A stretch of DNA of 64,000 nt from Rachycentron canadum (GCA_038496675.1 CM076652.1:2371893-2435892), one strand, 5' to 3'. Counted from the stretch's first letter, positions 12,540 to 24,079 are shown. Notes: generated by a model from the letters alone, not told the origin. Translations and numbers: made by a program.

Positions 12540-13382
12540 ACTACAAGCACATCTATATATAAAAAAAAAAAACAAAACAGAAAATCATGGAAAAGTTCTT
12601 TGTCAATTTGATTAAAATAGTAAAACTTTCATATATTCATTACATGTTGAGTGAACAACAATCAAAAATACGGTATCTCAAAATATTAGAATAATTCAAT
12701 CAAAAAGGATTCACAACACAGAAATGTTCAAGTTCTGAAAAGTGTTTTCATTTATCACTCAATACTTGTTCAGTCCTTTAGCATGAATTATTGCATCAAT
12801 CAGTGTGGCATCAGCCTGTGGCTCCGCTGAAGCTTATTGGAGCCCATGTTGCCTTGTTCGTAGCCTTCAGGGCGTCTGGATTGTTGGGTCGTGAGTTTCT
12901 CATCTGCCACTTGACAATCTATGGGGTTCAGGTCAGACCAGTTGGCTGAACAATCAACACCAGTAACATCCTCAACAAACCAGTTTGTGGTAGCTGTGGC
13001 TCTGTGGTGCTGAGTCCTGCTGGAACAGGAAATGGGCGTCTACGTTAAGCTTTAGCAGATGAAGCATGAAATCTCTAAAATCTCCTGTCGATGCTGCGCC
13101 GACTTCAGACTTGATCAAACACAGTGGACCAAGAGCAGCAGATGACATGGACCCAGATCATCACCTGACCGGAAACACCTGACCCAACAACACAGACGAG
13201 CTGAAGCTGCTATGAAAGCAACCTGGGCTTCAATAAGGTCCCAGCAGAGCCACAGGCTGATCAATAAATCCTGCTAAAGGGGCCACCACCGAGCATCGAG
13301 TGCATAAGTGAACATACATTTCAGCACTTTGAAAAAAATGAACTTTTCCACGATATTCTAATTTGGTGAGATGAACCTGGAC
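12540..13382 (-). mobile_element. Deleted Tc1-like transposon remnant
   Basis: Tip-like sequences face each other: CATGGAAAAGTTC near 12586 and GAACTTTTCCACGATATTCT at 13340-13359, with TATCTCAAAATATTAGAATA at 12674 as an internal piece. The interior (ACTCAATACTTG, CTATGGGGTTCAGGTC, GCTGGAACAGGAAATG, CACAGTGGACCAAGAGCAGC) follows, on the antisense, a long-repeat Tc1-like family common in fish. Large deletions leave no transposase. Confidence 0.7.
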
Positions 13383-13475
13383 AGGACCAGTCTTCAGATG
13401 CTCCAGTTGAACGTGAGGCAGAGCTGCCCTGACACAAACTGTGCAGACAGAATAAGAGTAATGTAAATAAAGCAC

Positions 13476-13576
13476 CTCAGAGTGATGCTCGTCGTTCTGC
13501 TGCAGGACTTCGATGCAGAGCTCTCCCAGTCTCATCATGTCCTCCAGCCGTTTCTCCGGAGCTGCCTGAGCGTCCG
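13476..13576 (-). CDS. cadps2: CADPS2 exon: LGELCIEVLQQNDEHHSE
   Basis: This 101-bp exon completes an Ala codon and reads DAQAAPEKRLEDMMRLGELC, then IEVLQQNDEHHSE, ending on GAG before donor GTGCTT. The IEVLQQN-EHH block is diagnostic. In mammalian CADPS2 an alternatively spliced short insert follows HHAE; none is seen here and the next exon joins directly with AFSWWP. The acceptor AG is at 13577-13578. A Tc1-like remnant ends about 94 bp past the donor. Confidence 0.92.
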
Positions 13577-13797
13577 CTGAAGGTGCAAACAGGACAGAAA
13601 TAAATACGTTTCCCGTGAACCTCTACTTATGATGCAGCAAGGTGGCTTTTTTTTGGTGGGGGGGGGGGGGGGAGAGATAAATACGTATGCTTCACTGCAA
13701 CATGAAGCTGATATGAAATGTTGCATTTTTAACTCGTGTCACCACCAGGAAACTCTGATGTGGACCTGGACTGACGTCTACTCAGTCAAACTCTCAC
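13577..13797 (-). other. 221-bp intron
   Basis: A short intron containing a G homopolymer (about 13 G at 13659-13671) inside TTTTTTTTGGTGGGG. No other feature is visible. Confidence 0.85.
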
Positions 13798-13921
13798 CTT
13801 TGATCTGTGCGTATTCGATCAGCTGACTGTAGTTGAGCCGAGCTGCTTTCTCCAGACACGTCTGCACTAGTTTCTTCATGTCCTCGGGGGGGACGGGCGT
13901 AGTGATGTCCTTCATCAGAAC
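13798..13921 (-). CDS. cadps2: CADPS2 exon: VLMKDITTPVP segment
   Basis: This 124-bp exon starts on a codon boundary and reads VLMKDITTPVPPEDMKKLVQ, then TCLEKAARLNYSQLIEYAQI and K, with one base left over. This is the conserved helix pair after the FPFGRP micro-exon. The acceptor AG is at 13922-13923 and the donor is GTGAGAG at 13797. A 221-bp intron separates it from the next exon. Confidence 0.93.
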
Positions 13922-14449
13922 CTGAAACCACACCTCACTGAGGTTCAGGCACTAGCTTCTCAAAGACAAAGACTCATTTGCAGTTTTACTTTCAGGCTTT
14001 TAGATCCTGGAGTACAACTATTTTATTAATTTTTTCTAACTTCTGAAATCAGTCTGATCTCTACTTATATTTAAAAGACCTTCAGAGGCGTCTGAACCTG
14101 TGTGAACTCATTAAATGATAGTTTCTGCAGGAGGGAGTGTGTGCTCTCTCTCCTCAGTGATCTTTGAAACCTTGATGCTTTGGGTCTTAAAGAAAAAAAG
14201 TAAAACTTTGAACACTGGTGCAACTCCTTGGGTAATTTTTGGATTTATTCATTTTCCCTCCCCTCAGAGTAAAGTTATGGAAAAGAAGCTGCGTTAACTC
14301 AAACTGTGGGTTTATTTATTTCATTATTCATAGTTTGTTAAAAACTAAGAGCTTTATTTAGCAGAAGTTACCATAGCAGGTGACATTTTCTCCACCAGTG
14401 AAGACGACCTGCATAATATAAAGGCTTAGTATCATTTTACCACTTATAT

Positions 14450-15478
14450 ACACATCAGTCAGCCATAACATTATGACCACCAACCTAATATTATGTTATG
14501 TCTCTCTTTTGCCACCAAATCAGTCCTGACCCTGGAGGCCTGGACTCCTCTAGACCTCTGAAGCTGAGCTGTGGTATCTGGACCCAGACGTTAGCAGCAG
14601 ATCCTTTAAGTCCTGAAGTTGTGAGGTGGAGCCTCCATGGATCAGACTTGTTGGTCCAGCTCATCCCAAAGATGCTGGACTGGACTGAGATCTGGGGGAT
14701 TTGGAGCCAAGTCAACACCTTGAACTGGTTGTTGTTCCTCAAAGCTCCTGAACCATTGTTGCAGTGACAGGGAGCATTATCCTGCTGAAAGAGGCCACTG
14801 CCATTAGGGAAGACTGTTTCCATGAAGGGGGGGACTTGGTCTGAACCATGTTTAGGGAGGTGGGACGAGTCAAAGGAACATCCACATGAATGGACCCAAG
14901 GTTTCCCAGCAGGACATTGACCACAGCATCACACTGACTCCACCAGCTGCTCTTCTTTCCATAATGCATCCTGGTGTCATGTCTTCCTCAGACCACCTTC
15001 TTCATTGCTCCATGGTCCAGTTCTGATGCTCCTGTGTCCATTGTAGGATCTTCTGGTGGTGGACAGGGGTCAGCATGGACACCCTGACCGGTCTGAGGCT
15101 ACACAGCCCCAAACACAACAAACTGTGATGCTCTGACACCTTTCTATCAGAACCAGCATGAACTTCTTCATCAGTCTGAGCTCCAGCAGCTCTTCTGTTG
15201 GATCAGACCACAGGGTCCAGCCTTCACTCCCCACCACCATCACTGAGCCTTGACCCCTGACCCTGTCTGTGGTCCAGTGGTTCTCCCTCCTTGCTGCAGT
15301 GTTGGAGAAGCTCTGACCAGTCGTCTCATCACAGTTTGGTCAAAGTCAAAGTCCCTCACATCCTCACACTTGACCATTTTTCCTGCTTCAACATCAACTT
15401 CAGGACTAAATGTTCAGCTGCTGCCTGATATATCCACCGCTGACAGGTAACCATGGTAACCTGGCTGATCAGTGCATA
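14450..15478 (-). mobile_element. Tc1-like transposon, degenerate
   Basis: One end reads CAGCCATAACATTATGACCA (14461) and the other GACAGGTAACCATGG...GGCTGATCAGTG. Minus-strand transposase pieces include LFQQDNAPCH (about 14760-14793), the second catalytic Asp block, then PPDLSPVQHLWDEL in another frame, where the expected catalytic Glu position is Gln. Several frameshifts and stops show it is dead. A shorter relative lies at 33282. Confidence 0.82.
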
Positions 15479-15479
15479 T

Positions 15480-15480
15480 G

Positions 15481-15517
<37 letters not shown>

Positions 15518-15518
15518 A
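15480..15518. repeat. (CA)n/(TA)n microsatellite
   Basis: CA repeats (15480-15490) run into TA repeats (15490-15514) and the TA target duplicate at 15517-15518 of the next element. Confidence 0.9.
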
Positions 15519-16872
15519 CAGTCAAGCCTGAAATTATTCATACCACAGGCAAATTTTGACTCAGTTATTTTTACTCAACCAACAAGTTTTTTCTTGATTG
15601 GAAATGACACAGGCGTCTCCCAGAAGATAAGAAGATGTACAAGAGGCATCGTTGTGGACAAAAAGTGTCACGTCCAAAATTATTCATAACCTTTGCAAAC
15701 TGTCACAGTCTTTGGGAAAATCCAAAGTTCTACACCATCCAAACAGTCCAAGCTGTTCTAAACCTAATGACCCCGATTCATTGGGAACAGCTGTTTTGAT
15801 CAACTCAACAGGTGAAAAACAGCAGCTCTCTGCAGGTGGTCTGTGGAGCCATGGCTGAGACAAAGGAGCCCACTGAGGACCTGTGGCTGCTCACGAGTCA
15901 GGAAAGGGCTACAAGGCCACATCTAAATGTTTTCAAGTTCCAGTGGCTACAGTGCAAAGTATTAAAATAATAATAATACAAGACGTTCAGCACTGTGGAA
16001 AATCTCAGGACGTAGTCAGAAGCTAAAAGTGACACCTGTGCTGGTCAGGAGGACAGTGAGAGGTGAAAAAGACTCCAAGGATCACCTCCTGGTGAATCTG
16101 GGCTCTGCTGGTGGCAACGTCTCAAGGCAGACAGTCCAACGGACACTGCACACTGCTAGGTTCCACGGACGCAGACCAAGGAGGACGCCACTTCTCCAGA
16201 TAAGGCACACAGAAGCCTGCTTGGCCTTTGTAAATGCTCATCTGGACAAAACGCTTTGGGGGTGTGTTTCAGCCAATGGACCAGGGAACCTGATCACAGT
16301 GAACGGCATCATGAAAAAAGAGCAGTACATCAAGATTCTCAACAGCATCAAGCAGTCTGCAGAGAAACTTGGCCTTGGGCAAAGTGGACATTTCAGCACG
16401 ACAACAACCCAAAACGCACAGAAAAAGAGGTGACGAAATGGTTAGAGGACAAAAACATTAACGTTTTGCAGTGGCCCAGAGTCCTGACTTGAATCAGATT
16501 GAGAATCTGTGGAGGGAGCTAAAGATCAGGGTGATGGCAAGAAGACCCTCCAACCTGAAAGAGGTGGAGATCATCACTAAAGATGAATGGGCAAAAGTAC
16601 CAGAGGAAACATGCAAAAAGATGGTCAGCAATTATAGCAAGGGTTTGATTGCTGTAATAACCAATAAAGGCTTTTCTATTGATAATAATCTTGGACGTGC
16701 CACTTTTGCCACCTTTGTTCAAATGTAAATAAAAGCTGAGAAATAATTTTGATGCCTCTTGTACATCGTCTTATCTCCTGTGTCATTTCCAATCAAGAAA
16801 AAAACTTGCTGGTTGACTAAAAGTAACTAAGTCAAAATTTGCCAGGGGTGTGAATAATTTGAGGCTTGGCTG
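15519..16872 (+). mobile_element. Tc1-like transposon with long inverted repeats, inactive
   Basis: The ends CAGTCAAGCCTGAAATTATT and its partner AATTTGAGGCTTGGCTG are flanked by TA (15517-15518 and 16873-16874), the Tc1/mariner target duplication. The inverted repeats extend inward about 130-170 bp; the left one carries a short insertion (CGTCTCCCAGA). The transposase lies in three frames: GGNVSRQTVQRTLH (DNA-binding helices), TFQHDNNPKRT (second Asp, near 16390) and SPDLNQIENLWRELK (catalytic Glu, near 16480). A deletion near 16247 joins FVNAHLDK to LWGC, removing the first Asp. Confidence 0.92.
16029..16725 (+). pseudogene. Broken Tc1 transposase
   Basis: Readable transposase remains lie at 16029-16330, then shift frame at about 16340 and again near 16470, ending KGLIAVITNKGFSIDNN before the right inverted repeat. 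At least two frameshifts and one deletion prevent any function. It could only be a substrate for a transposase made elsewhere. Confidence 0.85.
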
Positions 16873-17360
16873 TACGTGTTATCTGAGTCACAATGGATCC
16901 AAATTGTTGCAGTTATCTTTTATTCCAGATATTCTTGTTAAAGACGATTTAATGCAGATGTGCCCACAGACTGATGTGTATCACTGCTGCCTGAGTCTGA
17001 AAGTTCAAATTGTGTTTTTGTATTTATAATTTAATCTGTGCCACTGTTCATTTACAGCATAATGCTAATTAATTATTGGCATTTTTGCATCATAATTATT
17101 TTGTACATTGCCTGAATAACTCAGTGACCTACACATGAAGTCTATATATTAAAAGAGCAGCTACTTTCATCTGTTCTCATTGTTTCATATAAAATTCAGC
17201 TGTCAGAACAACAGCATCATCATTTCTACTTGGCTGATCTCAGTGTTGTCACGTTCTCGTTTGCTTTTCTGAAATTAACTACAGGAACCTTTATAAATTG
17301 TTCTCACAACTTCTCTGTATTTACAGACACTGAGGAAAGTGCTTCGGTGTGTCCTCGTAC

Positions 17361-17424
17361 CCGTTCCTGCAGGGAGAGCGTTGCCTTCAGGGCCCCATCT
17401 GGTCGTCCGAAGGGAAAGCAGTAC
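17361..17424 (-). CDS. cadps2: CADPS2 micro-exon: YCFPFGRPDGALKATLS
   Basis: This 64-bp exon gives the last base of an Arg codon, then YCFPFGRPDGALKATLSLQE and R, ending at CGG before donor GTACGAGG. The peptide is nearly invariant in the family (usually GRPEGALKATLSLLER); here Gln replaces one Leu. The acceptor AG is at 17425-17426 after a CTGCAG context. It was found by searching for the missing peptide between its two neighbours, and phase fits on both sides. Confidence 0.93.
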
Positions 17425-18156
17425 CTGCAGATGCAAAATGTGGGCGGGCATCACATTTAGAAACAATCTCAAGGACAACTGCATGGAGACAAAAAGAAGA
17501 AGGAGGAGGAGAATGGGAAGATGGAAGCAGCAGCAGAAAGACAGATGGCTGCCTCCTTTCATCTAATTACACTGATGGAGGAAGCTTTTCTCACCTCCGG
17601 TTCCATCTGAGCACAGGCGAGGCAGTTCAGGGAGGTTTCACGTTGCTAATTGACAAGTGAACAGTACTTAATAGACAAAAGCATGTGGTCACGCAGGTCA
17701 GCCATTTATTGGACAGAGAAAAAAAACCTACAGGCAGATGTTCTGTTTCTTCACAGTTACACAACTGACAAACAAAGTGGGCTTGAAAAATATCATCAGG
17801 CATCAACGATTCATCCAAAAGGAATCTATTCATATTTAAAGTGAAGTCACAAGTTCATGATGTTTTGCTGAAATGAAAATAAAAATCCATTAAAGAGTAG
17901 AACACATTATAAAGGCCTGGACTGTCTTTCATGGATGTAATGTGTTCAGGTATTTCAGGGGGAGCACGAGCTCCTGACCGGAAATAAAGCACATGATATA
18001 TGAATGTTTATCAGGTATGAATTAATATGAGACGTGTACAAAAACATATCAAGAGAAAATAAATCACATTAAAAAGAACTGCTTTTGCTGTGTCACCAGA
18101 GATTTCGTTTGTGTGGATAAACTGAGGAAACAAAACCTTTGTGTTTTTTAGTTAAA

Positions 18157-18810
18157 TATTGAAGGTCCCGCATTTTAGCTTCTCTGGTCTTTTATTTTGA
18201 AGTGTTGATATCCATAAGAACATATATTTGTGGTTTTATGAACCAAAAACCATCTGAGTGTAGTTTTACATCTCAATTAGTCTCAGCCAATTAGAAGAGA
18301 GCATCAGAGCCTCTGTTCTGATTGGCTGACTATTTTCTGAGTGAGCCAATGAAAATGTAGCAAATTCAGGTAAACACTCATAGAAACCAAATCCTGCACT
18401 GTTGGATGGTGAATTCGTATAGGCCTGGGGGGCATGGCTGCTTTGTTCTGACATCACAAAGTTCCAGAAGTCCTGACGGCTGGTCTTAAGGCTCAGTTTC
18501 TGAATACAGCATTTCTCTGTGACTGAGACCTTTGATACTTTCACTGTATTAATATAGAACCTAGACCTGCTTTATAATCAAAGACCACATGGAGGTCTAC
18601 CTTTAGACCGTATGGACCTTTAACATCTACCTTTAGACTGTATGGACCTTTAACATCTACCTTTAGACCGTATGGACCTTTAACATCTACCTTTAGACCG
18701 TATGGACCTTTAACAACTACCTTTAGACTGTATGGACCTTTAACATCTACCTTTAGACTGTATGGACCTTTAACATCTACCTTTAAACTGTATGGACCTT
18801 TAACATCTAC
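18157..18810 (-). mobile_element. R2 element, locus 1, with 7-unit minisatellite
   Basis: On the minus strand the element runs from the tandem array (18601-18810) through CATGTGGTCTTTGATTATAA, GTGAAAGTATCAAAGGTCTC, a GTGATGTCAGAAC box, the AATCAG/GATTGGCTGA inverted repeat and GATGGTTTTTGGTTC, to an AAAATGCGGGACCTTCAATA end at 18157. That end is an inverted match to the TTAAAGGTCC that starts each array unit. There is no coding capacity outside the repeat frame. Confidence 0.85.
18601..18810 (-). repeat. 30-bp minisatellite, 7 units
   Basis: Seven 30-bp units, on the minus strand TTAAAGGTCC + ATAC(A/G)GTCTA + AAGGTAGATG. Units differ mainly at the A/G position and at single sites (one GTAGTTG unit, one AGTTTAAAG unit). 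Confidence 0.97.
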
Positions 18811-18939
18811 ATTAATAAAGTCAGCATGTTGTGTCTTATGCTTCCAGTTGACTTTTCTCAGCTTCAAAGTTTTGTTGATATGTTCAAACTTGTAGAATAT
18901 AAATGCTATTAGGGGAGACGGCTCGAACTGGTGATGAAA

Positions 18940-19140
18940 CAGTTCACCACAGGGCCGACACAGAGAAAAACAACCATTCACGCCTACGGGCAATTTACAG
19001 TCACCAGTTCAGTTAACACACATCTTTGGACTGTGGGAGGAAGCTGGAGAACCTGGAGGGAACCCGTGCAGGCACAGGGAGAACATGCAAACTCCACTCA
19101 GAAAGGTTCCAGGCCCGGGATTCGAACCCAGACGACTATA
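18940..19140 (-). repeat. L2-like LINE/SINE conserved segment
   Basis: The plus strand reads GGGCAATTTACAGTCACC, CTTTGGACTGTGGGAGGAAG, GCACAGGGAGAACATGCAAA and CCCGGGATTCGAACCC, the antisense of a conserved segment shared by L2-type LINEs and related SINEs in fish. The GATTCGAACCC string belongs to the repeat and is not a tRNA gene. Confidence 0.7.
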
Positions 19141-20739
19141 TGTTACTGAAGGATGGAATTATAACAAAAATAAATAAGACAAAGCTGTTTCTCCGACAGT
19201 TTCAATAAATCAGCGTCCGAGCACAGAGTCGGCTCCATGAAGACATGGTTTGCCCACTTCGATGGAGCCCTGGTCCTGAGCCTTGACTTCAAAACCCACC
19301 TAACGCACCTTTGGGATGAACCTGAACGCCGACAGTGAGTCAGACCTTTTGTCCCAACATCACTAATGCTGCTGTTGCTGAATGGAGTTAAATCACTGCA
19401 GCAGCTTCAGAGAACTGGTGGAAAGACTGAGACCAGAGGAGTCAAGGCCGTTACACTGAAATATTCTATATTGTATATTCCATATCGTCTACCGTATATT
19501 GGCGTCTTTGATACTCAAGTGGATGTCACCAAAATAAACAAACATGTCCTCCTATTATCTTGGGAAGAGGAGGGACTGGACTGTGAGTCAAAGACAAAGA
19601 AGCAAAGAGTGATTAGTTTAATCTTTAGATAATCTCCTTCCTGAGCAGGAAAGAATAACAATCATTAGAGGCAGTAAAGAGAAGCAGTTGTAGTTAAAAT
19701 TTATAACCCTCCATGAATCTTTAGAGTCTGAGCTCAGCTTTAATCCAAACCAAACTGTGGAAATCCTGCTCTTGTCCGTGGGACATTAGCATAATCCCAG
19801 CATTGTCCCGGCCATTGTTTACCAGCATTAGCCTCTTGTTGAGGTGAGTTAGTAATGACTCCCGCTGATCGACCCCCCCGTTCCCCTCGGCCCTGACCGG
19901 CCCCTCCTCCTCCCCTCTCTGAGCCAGATGGAGGGCCCCTCTTAGGCGAGAAGGGTTTCAAGAGCCGAGCTTTGGGACAGTTAATGGCACAGGTCCATTC
20001 AGACGAGCGTTGCTTAAGGTCTCGGGGCTGTTGCTTTCACACCACGATCACAATGTGTTCACACGGCGGCGGCGGCGGCCCTGAATAGCAGCACGCAGAT
20101 GCAGGGAGGTCTTCGACGCATGTCCTGCACCTATTATGCACCGCTGATGGGGCCGCAAATACCCAGACTGCCTTGGTTCATTATGGTGGAGCTAAAGGAG
20201 CATACCGCTGGTTTTTTTCTTCACGTCACAGTTTAGCATTTAGCAAAACATGTTGATCTGTTTGAGAGGTTGAAACAAAACATTAAAAAACCAGCGATTC
20301 TCTTTCCTTCCTCCAGTGACGCCAACGTTAAGTAAAGGAAGTGGCATCAATCATAAAGTTTCGACCACCTCCGGCTCATGTACAGTTCATTCTTCTGCAT
20401 CATTGATGAGCTTTATTCCTGATGATTAAACTAAACTGATAAATGACGACATTGTGTTTGTTTACATATGTGACGTTTCCCTGATTATTTAGCTCCTGGT
20501 TTATATGATTTTATATGATCGATGGTGCACGAGGGAACACGACAGGAAATGTTAAGACTTGAAGATACTGATACTATGACACGTTTACAAGGTCATAGGT
20601 TCCTGGATCCAGGACATGATGTTTTCACATGATTTTTTCAAATGGCCCTTTTGGAAGCTGGACCCATAAAACCAACATAAAACTGTAGTTTGTGTGGGTT
20701 TTTAGAAACCTGCTAATTGATTCCCAACAGTAGCTGGAT

Positions 20740-21345
20740 GTGACAAATCTTCCTTCAATTAAATAAAGATAAGACTGAGATAGTTCAGGAAGGAACCTGA
20801 GTTCAGGTGAACTTCACTGCGTGTTTAAAACCTCAGTGTGATCATGGATGTGGATCATAGTTTCAGTGATCCATCAAAACTACAACTAAATCTGCATTTC
20901 AGCTTCTCAAAACACAGCCAGGGTCAGAGACCTTGAGTCTAACCAAGACGTATTCATGCTCGTCTACCAAAAAAAACCTTTAAACAGCTACAGCTTATTT
21001 ATAGGTTCTGACTAAAGCCAAGAATAGAGAACATAACTCAGGTCTTTGCACTGGAATAATAAGTTTTACTTGTTGTCTACAAGGGATTAAATGATCTGGT
21101 CCTTCAATATATTAGTGAAATGATTTGGGTATATGATCTAACAGGTCTTTGAGATCTACAGGAGCTGGTCAGTTAGTGGAGCCCAGAGTTGGTGTAACTG
21201 GCTCAGCCTTGATTTAATCCTTTAACCTTTCTCTGTAATTATATATTATCTATTTATAATCTGTGTTTTTGTCCTGTTTTAGACTCTATTGAATGAACTC
21301 TGTGTACCATGATGTGCTATACAAATAAACTTGCCTTGTACAGTG
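20740..21345 (+). pseudogene. Degenerate LINE with 3' end
   Basis: Scattered plus-strand similarity to LINE reverse transcriptase C-terminal sequence (DKTEIV, VYKGLNDLV, with stops between) leads to ATGTGCTATACAAATAAACT at 21311-21330, the usual LINE 3' terminal motif. No open frame remains. Confidence 0.5.
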
Positions 21346-21416
21346 TGCAAATGCATGAAAATCAATGGTTTGCACAAGACTGGCGTTTGATAATTCTGGT
21401 GGGAAGGTGTTCGTAC

Positions 21417-21518
21417 CTGAAATGTGTGATCTGGTTCTCCAGCAGAGCCATGAGGCGACTCCTGATGGACTCGAACTGCTCCTTCTCCTCCACCGTCACT
21501 GTCCCCATCCCATCAGGC
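21417..21518 (-). CDS. cadps2: CADPS2 exon: VEEKEQFESIRSRL helix
   Basis: This 102-bp exon completes the Arg codon of the previous exon and reads PDGMGTVTVEEKEQFESIRS, then RLMALLENQITHF, ending two bases into an Arg codon. It is the charged helix that follows HVHGNR in all CAPS proteins. The acceptor AG is at 21519-21520 and the donor GTACGA is at 21416. The sequence is open only over this short span, so no long open reading frame marks it. Confidence 0.93.
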
Positions 21519-21939
21519 CTGAGGAGACAAAGATCAGAGGCAGGACACAGTCAGCTGTCTCATCTTTAGCAGTGGCATCATGGGCTGAAGGTAAACAACA
21601 GTTTGGTTTTTCAGGATGTCCAGATGATGATAGGAACGTGATGTTGTGACGCCATTGACCATATAAAATCAAATAAATGTCAACACACCGGGTCTGTTTT
21701 TGCTTGATCAGCTCGGGTCTTTTCATTGACTCAACTGGTTTTTCTTGTCAGATCGTTTCTGTCACTTCTCTAAAATCAATGACGTTTTAAAGGGAACGCA
21801 GTTGTTTTCCTTCTGTTAATAAACACTGTTTAGAAAATGTGGATACAAAAAATAGATAAACCACATCAGGTGGACATGAGGGGTCAGAGTTCATCTGCTT
21901 CAACATCCTCCTTTTTACATGTTTTCATTTCTTTCCTCT

Positions 21940-22345
21940 CATAGACTGTAAATAAACCAGGACCTGGACTCTGGGTCTGTGAAGTGAAGCCACTGCTGAA
22001 GAGCCTTCAACCTTCATTCTCTCTAATGACCATCAGGGGGCGACTCCACTGGTTGTTAAAGAAGTCAGATTGTATTGAAGCCTATGGGAAAATGTCCCTA
22101 CTTCTCCTTGATTTATTAGCTCAGTAAACGTTTTCCTAATGAGTTTATGGTCTCAGTCTCTAGTTTCAAGTCTTCAATACAACATGATGTTCATTTTTTA
22201 AATGATGGTCCATTTAGAGGAAAACAGACCAGAAAGGAGGGGATGAATTAGCCCAAGATGGCCGATGGAGAAATTGGGGGCTTCAAAACAGCAGCTCACA
22301 AACTGATGGGTGACGTCACGGTGGGTCGACACTTGACTGTAGCTT
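21940..22345 (+). repeat. R1 dispersed repeat, copy d
   Basis: It begins CATAGACTGTAAATAAACC, then GACTCTGGGTCTGTGAAGTG, GGGGGCGACTCC, GAGTTTATGGTCTCAGTC, GATGGCCGATGG, CAAACTGATGGGTGACGTCA and GTCGACACTTGACTG. The GGCGTGGCTACA...CAAAGATGG middle section is missing. This copy best shows both ends of the family. Confidence 0.85.
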
Positions 22346-24079
22346 CAGCCTTCTGCTTGGCTGTTTTTTGTTCATTGTTTTTCCATTCTTCAGCTGGGAG
22401 GCTTTTAATGTGAAACATTTGCAGGAAGTGCAAAATTTACTGATGGTAGCTTGATTGCTGTTGAAACTTTACTAAAGTAAATAGCGAGTACATTCGAGAA
22501 AATACACTTTATATCCAAAATATAAGCCTGTTTGAGATAAAAACCTGGTTCTTCAGGTAAATTCAAGTGTTTTTTGAGTCTGAAAAATCAAACTAACTAA
22601 TTTTCACAAAACTGCTCTCAATCAATATTTTATCACCGCAAATACCAAGACATTTCTTTTTTCATATAAAAGTGTTAAAGAAAAAAAAAAACAAAACAAA
22701 ACAAAATGTGAAGCCTTACAAACTAGTCCGGTCGGTTTTTCTTTTAATTTCTCTCTCGCTCTGAGTTTCACTGGCTTGTTTTCACAAAACGAACTGATCA
22801 AGCAGCCAAACTCTCCACGCTGACCTCAAAGTCAACCAATCAAACAGAGAGCTGCTCAGGCTCCTCTTCCTCCTCCACAACTCATCCGGCCGGCAGGAGG
22901 AGAGTCAACAAAGAGAAAACTGTTAGCTGAGGGCTTCATTAATGTTTGTAAAGCTTTCATTCCCTTCTTGCCTTCATCTGAATAGGCACTCTGGCAAAAA
23001 AGGGGAAAAAATGCAATCAGGACCCAGAGCGACCAGCCTTGACTTTCTGAGCTTTCTCTGTGCAGCTGAAAGAGAAAAGCACCCTCTCCAAACGGCACTC
23101 GCAGTCGCCGGAGGGAAGAAGCGAGGAGGTTGTCTGTTAATGAGTTGTTCTTATAAAAGCCTTCGCTGGTTCAGCCCCTGACCGATGAGCCTTGAGTACC
23201 AACAACTCTGCTCAGCTCCTCGCTGCGTATTCCTGACTCTCTGAAAGTTGAAAATCAAGCTGAGAAGAAGCTCAGATTTATGGGAAATGACAACACACAT
23301 AACATAAAATATAATGTAGACAAATATCTAAAACTAAATATTAATAATGTGTATGTATGTGCAATTTGAGACAATCAATAATAATAATACATTACTATAT
23401 TAAATACATGGAATTAAATTAACATCAAACTTCAAATAAATTAAGGTAAATTTTACAAAACAAAAATCAAGGAAAATATTAAATGTTAAATAAAAACTAG
23501 AATGTGTTTAATGATATAAAGTGAAAAAAAAAAGAATTACATAAAATGAATATGAAAATATGGAGCACAAAAAAAAACAAACAGTAAAACTGAAAATATA
23601 CAGATGTAGGTGATAAATGAGAAGAAAAAAAAAAACGTCCTAGTGAAGCAGGACAGTTTCAATGCTCCGTGACATTGATTGTGTCTCTGAACTATAGTGG
23701 AGGAATGAACCAGAACGTCCCCAAGGTTTTCAGTTTCATACTCAAACATTCAGTTCCTATAGATCAGACATCAACATTCTCAGCTTCCCCTTTTTCCAGC
23801 TTTTTCCTTTTATTTATTTGTAGTGACATTTAAAATAAATAAATATCAAGAGACATAATTAAATTTAATTATGTGAATGAAAGTATAGTTAATTCAATAA
23901 AAGTTAATTACATATCAAAAGCATATAAAAATATAATAAAGTTACATGAAAATAAATTATATATTAATTACTTATAATAAAAAAATGTAAAGTGAAATTT
24001 AATTAAATCATGTAAAGTATGGCAGCTTTCTTGCACAACAGCACAACTTCTACACCCTGTTGTCCCCCCCCCCCCCCGT

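Larger units (their letters stand above)
5018..13475 (-). other. 8.5-kb intron
   Basis: It contains a 540-bp purine-rich tract (5655-6196), a possible transposon fragment at 6541-6650 (GGTTGAGGTCAGGGCTC), a long R1 copy (9150-9990), a LINE remnant split by another R1 copy (11195-12215), and a deleted Tc1-like element (12540-13382). The interval 6660-9140 shows no gene or recognised repeat; 10440-10870 is GC-richer, with homeodomain-like sites, and is otherwise unexplained. Confidence 0.65.
13922..17360 (-). other. 3.4-kb intron dominated by two Tc1-like elements
   Basis: Two Tc1-like elements in opposite orientations (14450-15478 and 15519-16872) are separated by a CA/TA microsatellite (15480-15518). 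The intervals 13922-14440 and 16875-17360 show no recognisable feature. Confidence 0.75.
17425..21416 (-). other. 4.0-kb intron
   Basis: It holds R2 locus 1 (18157-18810), an L2-like fragment (18940-19140) and a degenerate LINE with 3' end (20740-21345). The GC-rich block around 19850-20160, including CGGCGGCGGCGGC at 20065-20078, is unexplained. Nothing is seen in 17430-18150 or 19210-19840. Confidence 0.65.

Noticed and set aside
17230..17660. Several overlapping frames of 60-100 codons on both strands
   Set aside because: They are shadows of the 64-bp CADPS2 micro-exon at 17361-17424 and adjacent intron.
18541..18993. 150-codon frame with GPYSLKVDVK repeats as a candidate repeat protein
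   Set aside because: The open frame follows from the 30-bp unit having no stop in one phase; the same frame occurs at all R2 loci and inside introns, so a mobile-element explanation is simpler.
19115..19135. tRNA-like B-box (GGGATTCGAACCC)
   Set aside because: It is part of the conserved L2/SINE segment; no cloverleaf can be formed around it.
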